From: Phymorhynchus buccinoides
Taxonomy: Eukaryota > Mollusca > Gastropoda > Neogastropoda > Raphitomidae
Direction: 5' to 3'
DNA: 64,000 nt
Assembly (NCBI GenBank): GCA_017654935.2
Contig: CM065690.1
Coordinates: 35,571,624-35,635,623 of the forward strand
Shown here piece by piece: positions 47,526-63,039 of the stretch. The position numbers were made by a program, and so were the translations under genes. Under the pieces are notes generated by a model. The model was not told the DNA's origin and made no database searches. It worked only from the letters and a program-made list of their open reading frames with translations. Position 1 is the first letter of the stretch, and each line of letters starts with the position of its first letter.

Positions 47526-48577
47526 TGGTAATTAATGTCGTATGATATATGTGTGACTAGCATCAATCAGTTTCAGTTTTTTAAAATCTGTTAGATGTCG
47601 TCATGTTCTCTGTATTGCAAATATTTTTGTAAATATATTATGATAATAATGTATAATGCATTCACTGATATTGGCTGAATCATGTGAAAGAAATCGTTTC
47701 AAAGCCACATGTCCCACTACTAGTAAATCTCAGAATTAGCCTCCTAATAGGCCTACTGTACCTAACACCTTCTAACCTCCACGTACATGTAGGCCTATTA
47801 GGCTACATTGCATACTGCTTGAAAAATTGTAATGTGTTGCAAACTTAATTGTTTGAGCCTCACTGAGAATTTAGACTATTGTTTACTGAAATGTCTGGCC
47901 GCTGGTGAAGCAAAAAAAGAAGCAGCTAAAACTTACAAGCTTCAGGCTAAATAAATAATTAATCCCTCTTTCAGATCGAATAGGCTATGCTTAGTATTAA
48001 TCTTTCAATTGCAAACTTTATTTTTTGATGTAAGGATTTTAAGCATGTCATGATGAGAACATTCTGTTTCCTGATGAAAGTCTGTTTAACGTCCTCCGAC
48101 CTGGAACAGGTACACTGATGAGGGACATATTTAACAACGGATAGTGGGACGATCCTGGAGATACTGCAATACCAGGAACTCCCGATGTTTATGATTAATC
48201 AAATTATTGGTGATTAATATGAATTCTGTTTTTTGAAGAACCGCTTTTCTTTTATAGCAATTATAGGCCTGAAGTTCACCAGAAAACCCCCATCTCGAGT
48301 CAAATTTACGACCATTACACGAGTCTGTTAGTCAGAAGCGAAGAGAATTATTATCATCTTTGGTTGATTTTCAATCCGGTTATAAAGTTGTCATCAGAAT
48401 CTCTCATGCGTTGCATTAAATTGAACAGGAGTTCCCAATTTATTTTGTTCTACAGTAGGAACAGCAGGCCTCCATGGCAAGTGAATCAAGACCTGTGCCT
48501 TTCTCTCGGTGTCTGTCTCTGTCTGCCTATAGCCTATCTGATTGTCTCTCTCCTTCTGTTCATGCACATGTATCGGC

Positions 48578-51832
<3,255 letters not shown>

Positions 51833-51911
<79 letters not shown>

Positions 51912-51969
51912 GCGTGCGCGCGCGTGTGCGTGTGCGTGTGTGCGTGTGCGTGTGCGTGTGCGTGCGTGC

Positions 51970-52009
<40 letters not shown>

Positions 52010-52055
52010 GTGTGCGTGTGCGTGCGTGTGTGTGTGCGTGTGTGCGTGCGTGCGT
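51833..52055. repeat. (GT)n microsatellite, right of the LINE
   Basis: GT array with GC-rich interruptions at 51906-51975 and 52004-52055, in the same orientation as 48585-48855. Confidence 0.97.
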
Positions 52056-52200
52056 GCGAAAATGTAGTATTAACATGATTTTTTTAAAGGCAAAGAAAGA
52101 AGCAAACAGAAACGAACATTCGCATTAGCACTCCGCTGAGGGAAGGGGAAGACTAAAAACAACAACAGAAAGAATTAAACAACTGCGAAAGGGTTCATTC

Positions 52201-52300
52201 GAAATCATTTTAAAACTGCATAGCGACTGTGCGCATAAGCAAGCCGACATTGACATCGCGGTGACCTTGCACATAGTGTCAACTGCAGACAACAAACAGC
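52201..52300 (+). promoter_or_regulatory. Probable mrpl23 5' UTR / promoter-proximal region
   Basis: This directly precedes the inferred start codon (context cagcATGG). It is moderately GC-rich ('gcgactgtgcgcataagc', 'catcgcggtgacc') compared with the AT-rich flanks. No TATA box was seen. Confidence 0.4.
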
Positions 52301-53594
52301 ATGGCGTCGAAACTGAAGGGTCTGCAGCTGCTGTGAGTATCATTTTTGTTAGCCTGAACACCCGGTTTTTCCTGGCATGAAAGGTAATGTCAGAAACTCG
52401 AACTGTCGATGCTCATCTACGGACAGTGAAACCTTAGCTTTTCCGTGTTCGGCTAGTATGCTCCAATACGGCGATAGATCTGTCTTTGATTGATGATTCT
52501 CTCTCAAGTCTCTGTCTCTGACTTTGACTCATGTAGGATGGTTTTAAAAATATTTAAATCCTAATGAAATTTATGTCATTGGAAAGAGCCCGACAAGACC
52601 TTTAAAATGATACCCACATTATCAAAATCGGTCGAAAATTGAGAAAGTTACGACGTTTTAAAATGATAGCTTTTTTTACATGAGCTATTATAAGAAAAAG
52701 TTGATCAAGGTTACCGGCCCTTACCGTATCAAGGTTTGGATGAATAAAACAGCCATAACTTTTTTTTTAATTTTTTACCAATAAACAAAACATTGGTGCC
52801 AAAATAAAGCTTATTCAAAGGGGCAACATCAACCCCAAACATTAGACAGGTTAGGCCTAAGCTTTTTGTGCGACTCACAAGATCGCAACATCAACATGAA
52901 CATGGCAGAAAACAACATGTCGGACAGGCTTCGACGTAACACCTCCCGACTTGTGGAGACCTTGAGCAGCATTGAGCTTTATTCTAGATGCACCAAATTT
53001 GGTTACTTGTAGAAAAATAATTAAATGTAACTAAGTATTTGTTTAAAAAAAGCAAGTAGTTACCGTTCAGAAATGGTAAACAAATGAACTGGACCCAAAT
53101 ATTGGATCGCTTGTCTCACGCGATCGGCCGTCTTCGCGTAAAAATAGATCATTCCCAAATGACCAGGTAGGTGTCTGCTTCCACAAAGAAAAAACCTCAG
53201 ATGGTCAGCGCCAAGAATAACCATCAATAAAAACAAGCAAATTTTGGCACATGGCCAAAATCGGGGCTCAGGATTTTGACAGGAAAAATCGTTGCAGTTT
53301 GGCCTAATTCTGTCATTCCTACTTTGAGTCTCAGTCTGAGTCTTTCAGTTTGAGCTTCTCAGTTTTTGTGAGACAGAATGGGTTTTTTTCAGTGTCAAAA
53401 GCTCTCTCTTGGAGAGACTGCCGATATCCCTCCCTACCCCACCCTCACCCCTCTCACTGTCTCTCTTTCCCGATATCTTGCTCTTTCGCCATCCTCTAGT
53501 CCAAGGTATGTCTTGTCAGTCATTCTTAATTTAATTTCTTACCCCCCAAAAAACAAGCTTTACAATTGTCACTCCTCACAAGCACTCTCACTCA

Positions 53595-53661
<67 letters not shown>

Positions 53662-53662
53662 C

Positions 53663-53736
<74 letters not shown>

Positions 53737-56700
53737 CACTTGTAAGCACAAATTATATATTTATGCAAACACATATACACACATTGCAATATTTGCATGT
53801 ACTGGTGCATTGCCATTGTCCCAGATTCAAGTCATATATCGTCGCTGTCCGACGCTAACCGTGTATTTACACAATCAGTGATTTTACAGGAGCATCAAAA
53901 AACATATTGTCGCCTGCTGCAAAGTCAATCCCCATTTGATATACGCTTGACCCTTCTTCTTTACCGATGAGTAAACATGTGACACAATAAAAGTTGCATT
54001 AACACCCAAACTTTTCGTGATAATTCAGTTACACGGTTAGTCACAAAGTTAGTGCATTGTTCTCACAATGGGAGATACGACAGCTGCCGGCAGTTACACG
54101 ATTAGCATGACCAGTTACATGCTTATCGCGTCAAAACCAGCAACAACCCGCCACATACACGATTATTTCCGTGGTATCATGTGACAAATTTGAGCATTTT
54201 CATTGGTCACTGGAAGGAGTTTCAGTAAAAAATCTATTTTTGTCAAATTTTGTAGATACACGGTTAGCGTCGGACAGCGACGATATGTGCAAAGTGACAC
54301 ACGAACATATTCTCAAACATGTACACAGTCGTAGTCATAATTAGTCAATTGCACATGTACATTTATGTGTGCTCACACACACAAGTACACACACTTGGAG
54401 AGAGAGGGTGGGGGTTTGGGGTTTATAAATGAATGCGAGGATAGAAATGGTGGGAAAGAGGGCAGTTCTTAATGTTTTGATAGTCGCTTGTATCGACCCT
54501 AACTATGTCCAACTTCTTGCGAAACATGATTTACCCTTAGTTTTGTTTCCACTTTTAATGCATGCAAATGTGTTTCATTGCTTGTATTGTGCTTGTACAA
54601 GGCCACACTCTCATTTCACCTAACGTGATAATAAAAGTATTTTTGACTTTGACTTTGACACTCACAGCAAAACATTTGGGTTTTTAAATGCCATCTTGAA
54701 GATTTACAATTTTCTCTTGGAAAGCAGCATGATGTATGAAGCTGATCTTCAATGAAAATTGGAAGTTGTAACTTGTATTATTAACCTCCTTTGGGATACC
54801 AGGGGAGGGGGGTGTCTTTCATACAAATAGTTCCCCCACCTTCTGGAAGTTATTTGCTTATAACTTCCTCTAATCTGTCACTCTTTGACTCTGCCTTTTC
54901 CTTTTGCTTTTTGTCATCTACTAATACTGTACTATCTTTCTGCCTTACTGTAACTGTAAGTTACTCACTGGTCCATTCTCCTGCCTTTTTTCAAGAAACA
55001 GAATACAAAGATTTTCTTCAGCCGAAGTCGGACATGCTGGGCCTAATTATTTCTTTGGTGCATAACGGCAGCATGATGGTGATGCATCTGTCGGGAACTG
55101 TTGGAGCGATCGATGATGAAGAAGAAGGTGTATTACAAGAGAAAATAGAAAAAATTGGCAAAAACTGAAAAAGTTCAGTTTCACTACCCCCTACCAAATT
55201 TGTAATTGAAAGTTAAGTTTTCACTGTGAGTGTGAAAGAACATTTTTGCTGTGCTAGGGTAAGGCCATGGGATAGGGTTTGTATTGAATGAGGGTTATCA
55301 TATAATAAAAAGCCAAGTGTCCGTGTGTGTGTGTCTGTCTGTCTGTCTGAAACACAAAACGGGCCTTATAACTCCGCCGTTTTTGACCGAATCGCTTCAA
55401 ATTTGCTGTACTCAGTAAGGTGCGGGGGGTAGTAGAACGGGATGAGTGAAGAAGATGGAAGGAGGGAGAGAGACAAAAGTAATAATAATATTTCGCGGAC
55501 CCGGCGAAACCAGTACTCAGCGTTACCAGTACGTGGCGTTACCAGTATGGTGCATTGCCAGTACTAGGCGTTGCGCTAGTATTCATGAAATGGAAAGAAA
55601 GTACACTTTAAACCTGAAAGCAAAAAAAAACATGCAGGGGAGGGGGGGGGGGGGGGGGGGGGGGTCTATAATTTAGATTCTTGTTTTATTGTGGTTATAT
55701 ATTCTTATATCGTTGTTGTATATCTCAAAATCGTCATAGCCTTGCCAACTAATAACAATAAAAGAAAAATACGAGAAAGAACTTATGAAGAGGCCCGAGG
55801 CCTAGTTTCCTAAATTCTTGACCTTGATCTTGTTTTTTTCTAGGCCCCTATGGCGTCGCTTTGTTCCAAAGTATCCATTGTACTGGTCTGGAGACCCGCA
55901 GCTTCAGCTGGTGATGCCGCATTTCTGGATGAAACTGGTGCGGCCCAAGCGAGACATTCCCAACAACCAGGTCCGCTTTATCGTTCACCCACAGTAAGTA
56001 CACGTAATCACATTTCATCATTGCCGTATCCCTCTCCCAATGTTATGCAATTATTATTAAGATTTTGTTATTATAGTTTCTAGCTATATTATTAGTCACA
56101 TTATGAGGTGCAGGGGTCTCAGTCTGGGGAAAAAGTATAGCCTTATAGTTATAGTCTGTGAAATACAGTAATTCTTTGTGATTGTTGTTGAAAGATATGA
56201 ACTGTAAATGTCTTCAGTGTCCATGTGTTAAAATGGATCGATAATGTTCACTGATTATCTGAAGTTACAGTATCACTCATTCAGTCATTGTGATAGCAAT
56301 ATTATTAATCTGTATAGTAATGTAGCATTCCCATTGCATGCCATGTTTAATTTTTGTGAATGAATTGTTCAACTTCTAGACAAATGACATTTTTTGTATC
56401 TTTTGTTAGATGACAAGATCTATGTTACTGTACCCACAATTTCATGGCTTTAAAATTAAAATTTGACTATATTTCTTGAATGACCAGTGTGTTTCAGACT
56501 ACTTTTTGTTTGACCAATGTAAATAATGGCTTCCAGTTCCATAGAAACCATTGTTTGAATTCAATGGCATTGAAGATGGGTTAAATTTGTGAAACATTTT
56601 GGTATCATGTGTGTATGTCAGTTGTCAATCTGTGCATCTATGTTAGTTTTACTCTTACTCTCTTGTATTTTAATCAGTTGCAACGTTTTCATTGCAATGC

Positions 56701-59700
56701 CTTGAGTGTGTACAATGTTACTGAACCTGTTTTGTTGCCCAATTTGGTTTGACAAAAGATGCATGTACTCATGATTAATTGTGAATAATTTTTTTGTTTG
56801 TTTATGTTTCATATTTAATTCTGTTTTCATTCTTTCATTTTTGGGGATTATTTATTACATTTGTTTTACAGAATGAGTATCATTGACATAAAGAATTACT
56901 TGGAGAAAATCTACAATGTTCCTGTGCTGGACGTGAGGACTAAAATCATAGCAGGTAAATGGTGGTGATTGTATTAATTCTGCTGTTTTTTGTTTGTCTT
57001 ATGTTTTAAATAATTTAGACGGAGCGAGTCAGAGCCAGAGAGTAAAGAAAGGGGGTTAACAACGTGGATTGGGAGAAGCAGTGGGTTGGAGAATCATTTT
57101 TGCCGCTGTGTTTGATTAACCCTCTCATGGCTGCATACGCCAGATCTGACCGATTTCTTCTTTACCGTAGCCCCCGATTGCGCCCGCTGAACGCCCGGTC
57201 TAGTAGTTTCACTTTCACTTTTGCCCTACCCACAATGCAATATACTAAGTTAGTTCTTCCTGTTCCTGACTCTCAGTGGTCCGTTTTTGGTTCTTACAGC
57301 AAGGGAAAGCACCCACTAGTCTTTTTGAACGGATTTTTCGAAGTGACCCCAAACTTTTTTCTTCTTTCCACGTGACGTGCGCAGTATTGACTCGGCACGA
57401 TGCTCGGAGTGCCATTACGGATTTTTGAATTCCAATTCATGGTTTGTTGTGTGACAGTGTGTTAGCTTTGGAATGAAAATAAATATCATTGCTATTCAAT
57501 ATGCATCTTTCAGAAATTAAATGTGAGTTAGACTTTATTCTGGGTGATTTTTTTAAATAAAAGATTTGGTGTGACGTTCGGAGTTACTTCCCATCACTTG
57601 GTATTCAATATAGATTATCGGTTCGATTGATCAGAGTGAGAGGGTTAAGAATTAAAACAACAAAGCTGTAAAGTTTTTTTAAGATCCTGACAATAATGTA
57701 CAAGTTATTTGTTATTTAATTTATTTTAAAGCAGAAAAAAGTTTATTTGCATTCTCTGAGGGTTCTCAAAAACAAAACTCTTTGACATGAACTGATGAAG
57801 GATCGCATAATAGCGATAATACCACTACAAATACAATATCATCCTACTTGTTCATCGTGCTTTCTTGTGCACTAAAAACATACCTAAAAGCTCACATGCA
57901 ATGCATTTGATTGCTGTTTGTAACCTATTAATACTGGGGTGGGACTTTATTAATACTGGGGTGGGACTTCATGCAACTGGGGGTAGGAACTCATATTGCA
58001 GGACATATGGCTGTGGTAATAATAATGAAGAGGCAGCAAACTGAGAACATGGAAGTGTGAATCCCATGGGAGAAATGCATTTTAAAATTGTCATAGCTCC
58101 AGAAAACGTCTGGCAGCATTTAAAATATAAAAATAATCTGGAATCTCTGATATTGAAGGCTTCTATAGTGAATTTTCTAATAGTGTGGGTTGTTACAGAC
58201 CTGTTTACTCTACTCTTTTCAAGTAGTATTCTACTCAATTTGGACATCTACTACTCTTCAAAATTGAAAATAATGCTCTAACTACTCATTTTCAGTGAAG
58301 ATTGTTTGATGGTTTAATGAATAAAAGTACACATTTTACACCAAAACTAATCATTTCAGCTATCCAGACTACTTAAGACTTGTGTAGAGGGGGTAAACAG
58401 GCCTGTTGTTAATTTTCCGTGTTGTGTGTTGCAGGAGGTGACATCAAGCACCCAACCAGGGGTCATGTCATGGCCAAGGAAGATGACTACAAACTGGCCT
58501 TTGTGCAGCTGGTTCGTACTGCATTATACTTTATTTATAGAAATTTGTGGCTGTATAATAGTGAAATATAAGTTCTAGTGAAATTTGAAAATTGCTGAAG
58601 TATGAAACTTCCGTCACACACACAGCATGCAAAAGAAAATGTAATAATAAAGAGCATGGAATTCCTAGTGGTTTGCATGTTGAAGGGAAGTTTGTAGATG
58701 CGTAGATGTTCTTTCAATGTGAATGCTATATATTGTTCTTGGAATGTTCATATTCAGTGGAACTTCCCTTATAAGACCTTCAAAAATCATCCAAAATGAG
58801 GTCTTATAAGGGAGGGGTCTTCATAGGGAGGTAATTTTAATACTTACAAAGAAGGGCAATGTCTCAGAGAAGTAGGTCTTATGTGGGAGGGAGTCTTATA
58901 ATGGGAGGTTATAAGGGAGGTTCTAATGTATTGGGTGTTGACTTTTATAAGAAAATCACATATTGTTAAAATTTAAAAAAATGTCGTCTTGTTAATCTTT
59001 TCCCCCTCTCTCTTATGTTCTGCTTTTTATAGTGTTCTTTTGTGAAACCATGACTAAAACGAAACTCTGAAAAGAGGAATTAAATTTGAGAGAGAAAAAA
59101 CCCTGTGAATTGAAGGCTGCCTGAGAAGGTTTCGCTCACAGTAGATGAAGAGTTGGAAGAGTCTGAAGAAAAGTTGAAATATTTGACATCCCAGAAACTT
59201 TACAGAGAAAAGGAATGTAAAAATTTTAAAAAAAGTTGCATAGACAAAATATAATGTTTCACATTATTGTACCACACATGTATACATACCCTTCCTTCCT
59301 CACTCTTCCACCTTATCCTCTTCCTTCCTGGTCCTCAGTCTTTTCTGTAGCCTTTCCCCCAAAATCTAACTTACGAAAGAAAGCTGTAAGCTGAAAAATG
59401 CACGCTTTTATGAAATGTGTGAAGGGTTAATGGAAGATAGATTTCTACGTTTGTTGTACAAGGTCTTACAGACTACAAGGCAATACTCTTTTCCCAGACT
59501 GAGACCCATGCGCCTTTTAATATGATGAATAAAACAGTAAGAATGTGTATTAACAAAATTTCTAGTTTGTATAAAATTTGGGGGGGGGGCGGGGGGCTTT
59601 ATAAAAGGGTGCGCCTTCAGGGTTCATACAGATTTTTCATATCAAAATTCACAAACTTTCAAAGACCTTTTCAAAGACTCTGTATCCTATTTTCAAAGAC

Positions 59701-60833
59701 CTCTCACGACATGCAATGATGACGATTGCTTCGATCATGATCATTCAAGTTTCACCAGTGTTGCCAAAAAAACTGGATATAGTGAAGGGAAGTAACTCAA
59801 CAAATCAAGGACGTCTGCTATATATATTAAAAATTAGTGAAATTAAATTGCTTCTTTATAAATTTGGGAAGCGAAAATTTTTCTTTATGGCATCAATGAC
59901 TTTTTCACAAACTATTTCACAATTTTCACAGACCGAACCAATTTCAAAGACTTGAAAATGGCACTCCATTTCTCAAAGGCTTTCAAAGACCATGCGAACC
60001 CTGGCCGTATAATCAGAAGAATACAGTAAAAATATAGGGAGTGCGCCGTATAGTCAGAAGAATACAGTACAAATATAGGGAGTGCGCCGTATAGTCAGAA
60101 GAATACAGTACAAATTTAGGGAGTGCGCCGTATAGTCAGAAGAATACAGTACAAATTTAGGGAGTGCGCCGTATAGTCAGAAGGATACAGTACAAATTTA
60201 GGGAGTGCGCCGTATAGTCAGAAGAATATGGTAAAAAGGTAGGGAGTGCTCCGTATAGTCAGAAGAATACAGTAAAAATATAGGGAGTGCGCCGTATAGT
60301 CAGAAGAATATGGTAAAAAGGTAGGGAGTGCTCCGTATAGTCAGAAGAATACGGTAAAAATTTAGGGAGTGTGCCGTATAGTCAGAAGAATACAGTACTC
60401 ATCATAGCAAAGCATACTATTACCCACTACTATAGGTCTTTAACACATTGCTGACTCAGTCTCTTTATATTATTTGATATTTTTGGTATTTGGTATATAT
60501 TCAAGTCACAGAGACTTATCTCTGTGAAATTCGGTCTGCGGTCCCCCGGAGAGCGACGCGCAGCGCCTACCCAATTCTTTTTTTTTTGGGGGGGGAGGGG
60601 GGGGGTAGTAGTACTACTACTACTTGTTTATTATTAGTAGTACAGTAGTACCTTTTTGTTGTGCGTCATGATTCCAGAAGGACGGGACCACCTTCGAGTT
60701 TCCGGACCTGTTTAAAGCGAACAAGTCGCCGACAGAGAAGCAAGTGATGGAGGTGAAGAGACAGGAGAGGGCAGGGCTGGAACAAGAGCGCAAAGACTGG
60801 GACAAGCTGACAGTGCCACCCTGGTTTAGGTAG
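52301..60833 (+). CDS. mrpl23: Mitochondrial ribosomal protein L23 (uL23m), five exons, 165 aa
   Basis: Exons: 52301-52332, 55844-55993, 56872-56954, 58435-58511 and 60678-60833; total 498 bases with stop. All split codons agree. The product is a component of the large mitochondrial ribosomal subunit, in the matrix near the exit tunnel. It matches the animal family in order: PLYWSGDPQLQLVMPHFWMK, LVRPKRDIPNNQVRFIV, MSIIDIKNYLEKIYNVPV, DVRTKI, KEDDYKLAFVQL, KDGTTFEFPDLF and a charged C-terminus ending PPWFR. The length is close to the about 153 residues of the human protein. Exons 2-5 are very secure. Exon 1 (MASKLKGLQL, donor CT|GTGAGT) is an inference from phase fit and is 3.5 kb upstream. 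The exon 4 donor GTTCGT is weak. Introns hold MITEs, a LINE tail, a Helitron-like unit and a 41-bp minisatellite. Confidence 0.92.
53595..53735. repeat. (CA)n microsatellite
   Basis: CA array with two single-unit interruptions, in mrpl23 intron 1. Confidence 0.97.
53839..54283. mobile_element. TA-flanked MITE with about 33-bp terminal inverted repeats
   Basis: Ends TCGTCGCTGTCCGACGCTAA ... and its complement, both followed inward by CCGTGTAT. TA lies on each side. 445 bases, in mrpl23 intron 1. TA flanks suggest a Tc1/mariner-type source. Confidence 0.9.
54400..54662 (+). mobile_element. LINE-like 3' tail ending (TTTGAC)n
   Basis: 'aacgtgataataaaagtatt' followed by 'tttgactttgactttgaca', the type of short tandem tail found at ends of L2/RTE-like elements. 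The 64-codon frame within it has no recognisable domain. Confidence 0.55.
54785..55015 (+). mobile_element. Dispersed repeat K, copy 2
   Basis: 'ttgggataccaggggaggg', 'aaatagttcccccaccttct', 'ggaagttatttgcttataac' and 'tctttgactctgccttttc' match 61730-61830. It lies in mrpl23 intron 1. The open frame continuing to 55168 is treated as chance. Confidence 0.7.
55298..55580 (+). mobile_element. Helitron-like element (TC...CTAG), copy 2
   Basis: Starts TCATATAATAAAAAGCCAAG after an A, ends GGCGTTGCGCTAG before a T. It shares 'gcgttaccagtacgtggc' units with 30110-30157 and 'aatatttcgcggacccgg' with 6880-6905. Confidence 0.65.
55633..55664. repeat. G homopolymer, about 30 bases
   Basis: G run in mrpl23 intron 1, about 180 bases before exon 2. 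Confidence 0.9.
57120..57644. mobile_element. TTAA-flanked 525-bp element
   Basis: TTAA on both sides of CCCTCTCATGG ... GAGTGAGAGGG, with 8-base terminal inverted repeats CCCTCTCA. The body differs from the CCCTTTC family. Probably a piggyBac-type non-autonomous element, in mrpl23 intron 3. Confidence 0.8.
58755..58928. mobile_element. TATAAGGGAGG repeat family, fullest copy
   Basis: Ends CAGTGGAACTTCCCTTATAA and TTATAAGGGAGGTTCTAATG form inverted repeats. The middle holds more 'tcttataagggagg' words. It lies in mrpl23 intron 4. Confidence 0.7.
60005..60405. repeat. 41-bp minisatellite (gtatagtcagaagaatacag)
   Basis: Nine to ten units containing 'gccgtatagtcagaagaata' and 'tagggagtgc', with variants 'tggtaaaaagg' and 'gctccg' that themselves alternate. 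In mrpl23 intron 4. Confidence 0.93.
60475..60612 (-). mobile_element. SINE 3' part with G run
   Basis: 'tggtatttggtatatattca', 'cagagacttatctctgtgaa' and 'attcggtctgcggtcccccg' match the SINE tails. A G run follows. It ends about 65 bases before mrpl23 exon 5. Confidence 0.8.
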
Positions 60834-60909
60834 CAAATAGTAGGCAGGCTGTCTTCAGTAGCGTGTGAAAGTTTATTATTGAATGCCCTCGGCAAAGTGT
60901 GGACGTTAT

Positions 60910-60915
60910 AATAAA
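60910..60915 (+). terminator. mrpl23 polyadenylation signal AATAAA
   Basis: AATAAA 77 bases after the stop codon, followed by a T-rich stretch. Confidence 0.75.
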
Positions 60916-61599
60916 ATGTCTTTTTTTTTTCTTTTTTCTTTTGCTGTCCCATCTTCTGGGCCGTACAGTGGCGTTGCTCCCACGCCGCTCGTTCCGAATC
61001 CCAATTCGCAGCTACACCCCGGTTTGTTCAAGTCGCAGAATCCGAGTAAAATGTCTTTAGTAAAGTGTGAAAGTTATCAAGAGTGCCTTTAGTATAGCCT
61101 GGGTGAAAGTAGTTCCGGAATGCTCCTGAAATCAGGGTTGGAAAAGCTGGTCGAAAGAGTTCAGGATTGGTCATTTTGTCATCCGGATCCATGGCCTTAT
61201 AAAATGAAACATTTCTGCCAAAATTGATGGTAGATTGAAGCAAGATGATAGACACACATTTCTAATGCCACAACCACCCATCCTGTATACGCAGATATGC
61301 ATACACACATAGAGAATTATTTGTTAGTGCGGTCACCACTTCAGGATTGGGAAGATTCAGAGAACATTCAAACGTGTCATTTGAGGATTGAGAGAATGTT
61401 TTACTTCCACCCATGGTAAAGTATGCATGGTGTTTTTAGATGGTTGCTTCAGGTTCTTAGAAATGAGTTGTTGATGTACAGATTGGAAAATGGTGGTGAT
61501 GGTCTGAGTCTGACATTCATTGTATGTTTTATTCAGCTCATGGAAAGTGTGTCGGGGGAAGTGTGTGTGTTGTGTGTGTGTGTGTCCCCCCCGGCGGGC

Positions 61600-62045
61600 T
61601 TCCACCTGTCATGGTAGGGGGGGCTTACGGAGAGTAGCCCAACAGCCTCCTAAAGTCCAACCACACGTCCTCATCGTAGGAGGCGGGCAACGGCTTAGGC
61701 TGGCTTATGTGGTTATGGCCCTCCCGTGGGGATACCGGGGGGTCTTTCAGCAGAAATAGTTCCCCCTTCTTCTGGAAGTTCTATGCTAGTAACTTCCCCT
61801 ACTCTATCACTCTCTTTGACTCTGCCTTTTCTCTTCTTTTTGCTTTCTGGCGTCTACTTTTTTCTGCCTTATTGGTCCATTCACCTGCATTTTTTCTATA
61901 AAACCCTTCCACGTTTTTCCTTTTTACAATTTATGACATGCCAGTTTTTTAATTGTACACTGGCATCCACACGCGATACTTGCTCACTTGAGTGGGCACC
62001 TGTTGTCCATTCTGCAGTGCATATTTGCTTATATAGCCTTTTTTT
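61600..62045 (+). mobile_element. Dispersed repeat K, copy 3 (longest)
   Basis: It contains all segments of the copies at 23935 and 54785, in order, including 'tcctcatcgtaggaggcggg' and 'ccattctgcagtgcatattt'. Confidence 0.72.
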
Positions 62046-62154
62046 TATGTATTTTAGCTTACTAGCATGTATTTGTTATCCTTTTTTACTGTTTTTTTTA
62101 ACCTGGATCCGATAAATGAGAGTAGCGTGGCTCCACGTTTCCAGCACTGTGTGG

Positions 62155-62200
62155 ACTTGTGTGCTATAGGGTACAATGATGGAAGTGTCATGTACTACAT
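62155..62200 (+). repeat. Single stray unit of the 52-bp minisatellite core
   Basis: 'ctatagggtacaatgatgga' and 'agtgtcatgtactac' match the unit of 34298-36800 with two substitutions, 26 kb away. Confidence 0.7.
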
Positions 62201-62739
62201 TTTTTGTTTTCAGGTTTTGTACGTTGTTAAGATTCTTGGATTTGTGTTTTGCTATACGTGGTAGATTTTTATGTGGTGACAGTCCTGAGATAACCATAGC
62301 TGTTGACGGGACTATAACAGACTAACTAACTAACTTGTGTGTGTGTGTGTGTGTGTGACAGACATAAAGAGGGTGGGAGGAGACAGAATGTATGTGTGTG
62401 AGCATTATTGTTATATAGACTAAAAGTCTGCGCGGATCATCTGCATGTAGATGTGGTCGTGCAAGGATCTTCGTGTGAGGAAGACATAAAACATGGATTG
62501 TGAATGGACATGTTTTATTTAGATTGATCCACATGATGATAACCATGATCGTCATGCATATTACTTAGATACATTAAAGATGTACAAATGACTAGTATTT
62601 CTCCTTCTGTGCTATGGGTGTGCATGTATTGATTGCTAGTGTATGTACATGTACATTATTTGTGTAGTTATCTTTTTGAAAAATGTGTGAGGGAAACCAT
62701 ACAGTCGAACCCCATCTATCGGATGCCATATAAACCAGG

Positions 62740-62888
62740 GCCTGTATTCACGTTGAGATAGCATGAGACTTAGCATGATGCTAACTTAGAAGCTCTTCCA
62801 ATGTCCTATAGGATTTAATAGGACTTTTGGAAGAGCTTCTAAGTTAGCATCATGCTAAGTCTCGTGCTATCTCAACGTGAATACAGGC
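62740..62888. mobile_element. Palindromic MITE with CCAGG flanks, copy 2
   Basis: Same palindrome as 39941-40089, with the central 'caatgtcctataggatttaa' in opposite orientation. CCAGG flanks both ends (62735-62739 and 62889-62893). Confidence 0.92.
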
Positions 62889-63039
62889 CCAGGGTAGTTT
62901 TACTCAGTTAGTCTCTGCTTTTCATTGTAAAATACTAAAAGAGTTTGTACTATAATGGCCACCTCGCAATTCAAGGCCAATTTTGATCAGTCTATTGGGT
63001 GTGCACAATTCTGAAGTTGGATGGTGGTAGAGATTGCTT

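Noticed and set aside
48060..48110. Hammerhead ribozyme (CTGATGA words near 48075 and 48115)
   Set aside because: No GAAA core partner or third stem could be drawn around either word.
54990..55168. Possible exon or small gene after repeat K (frame ending with an acidic stretch)
   Set aside because: No acceptor/donor pair fits the mrpl23 phases, no recognised domain, and the frame begins inside a repeat.
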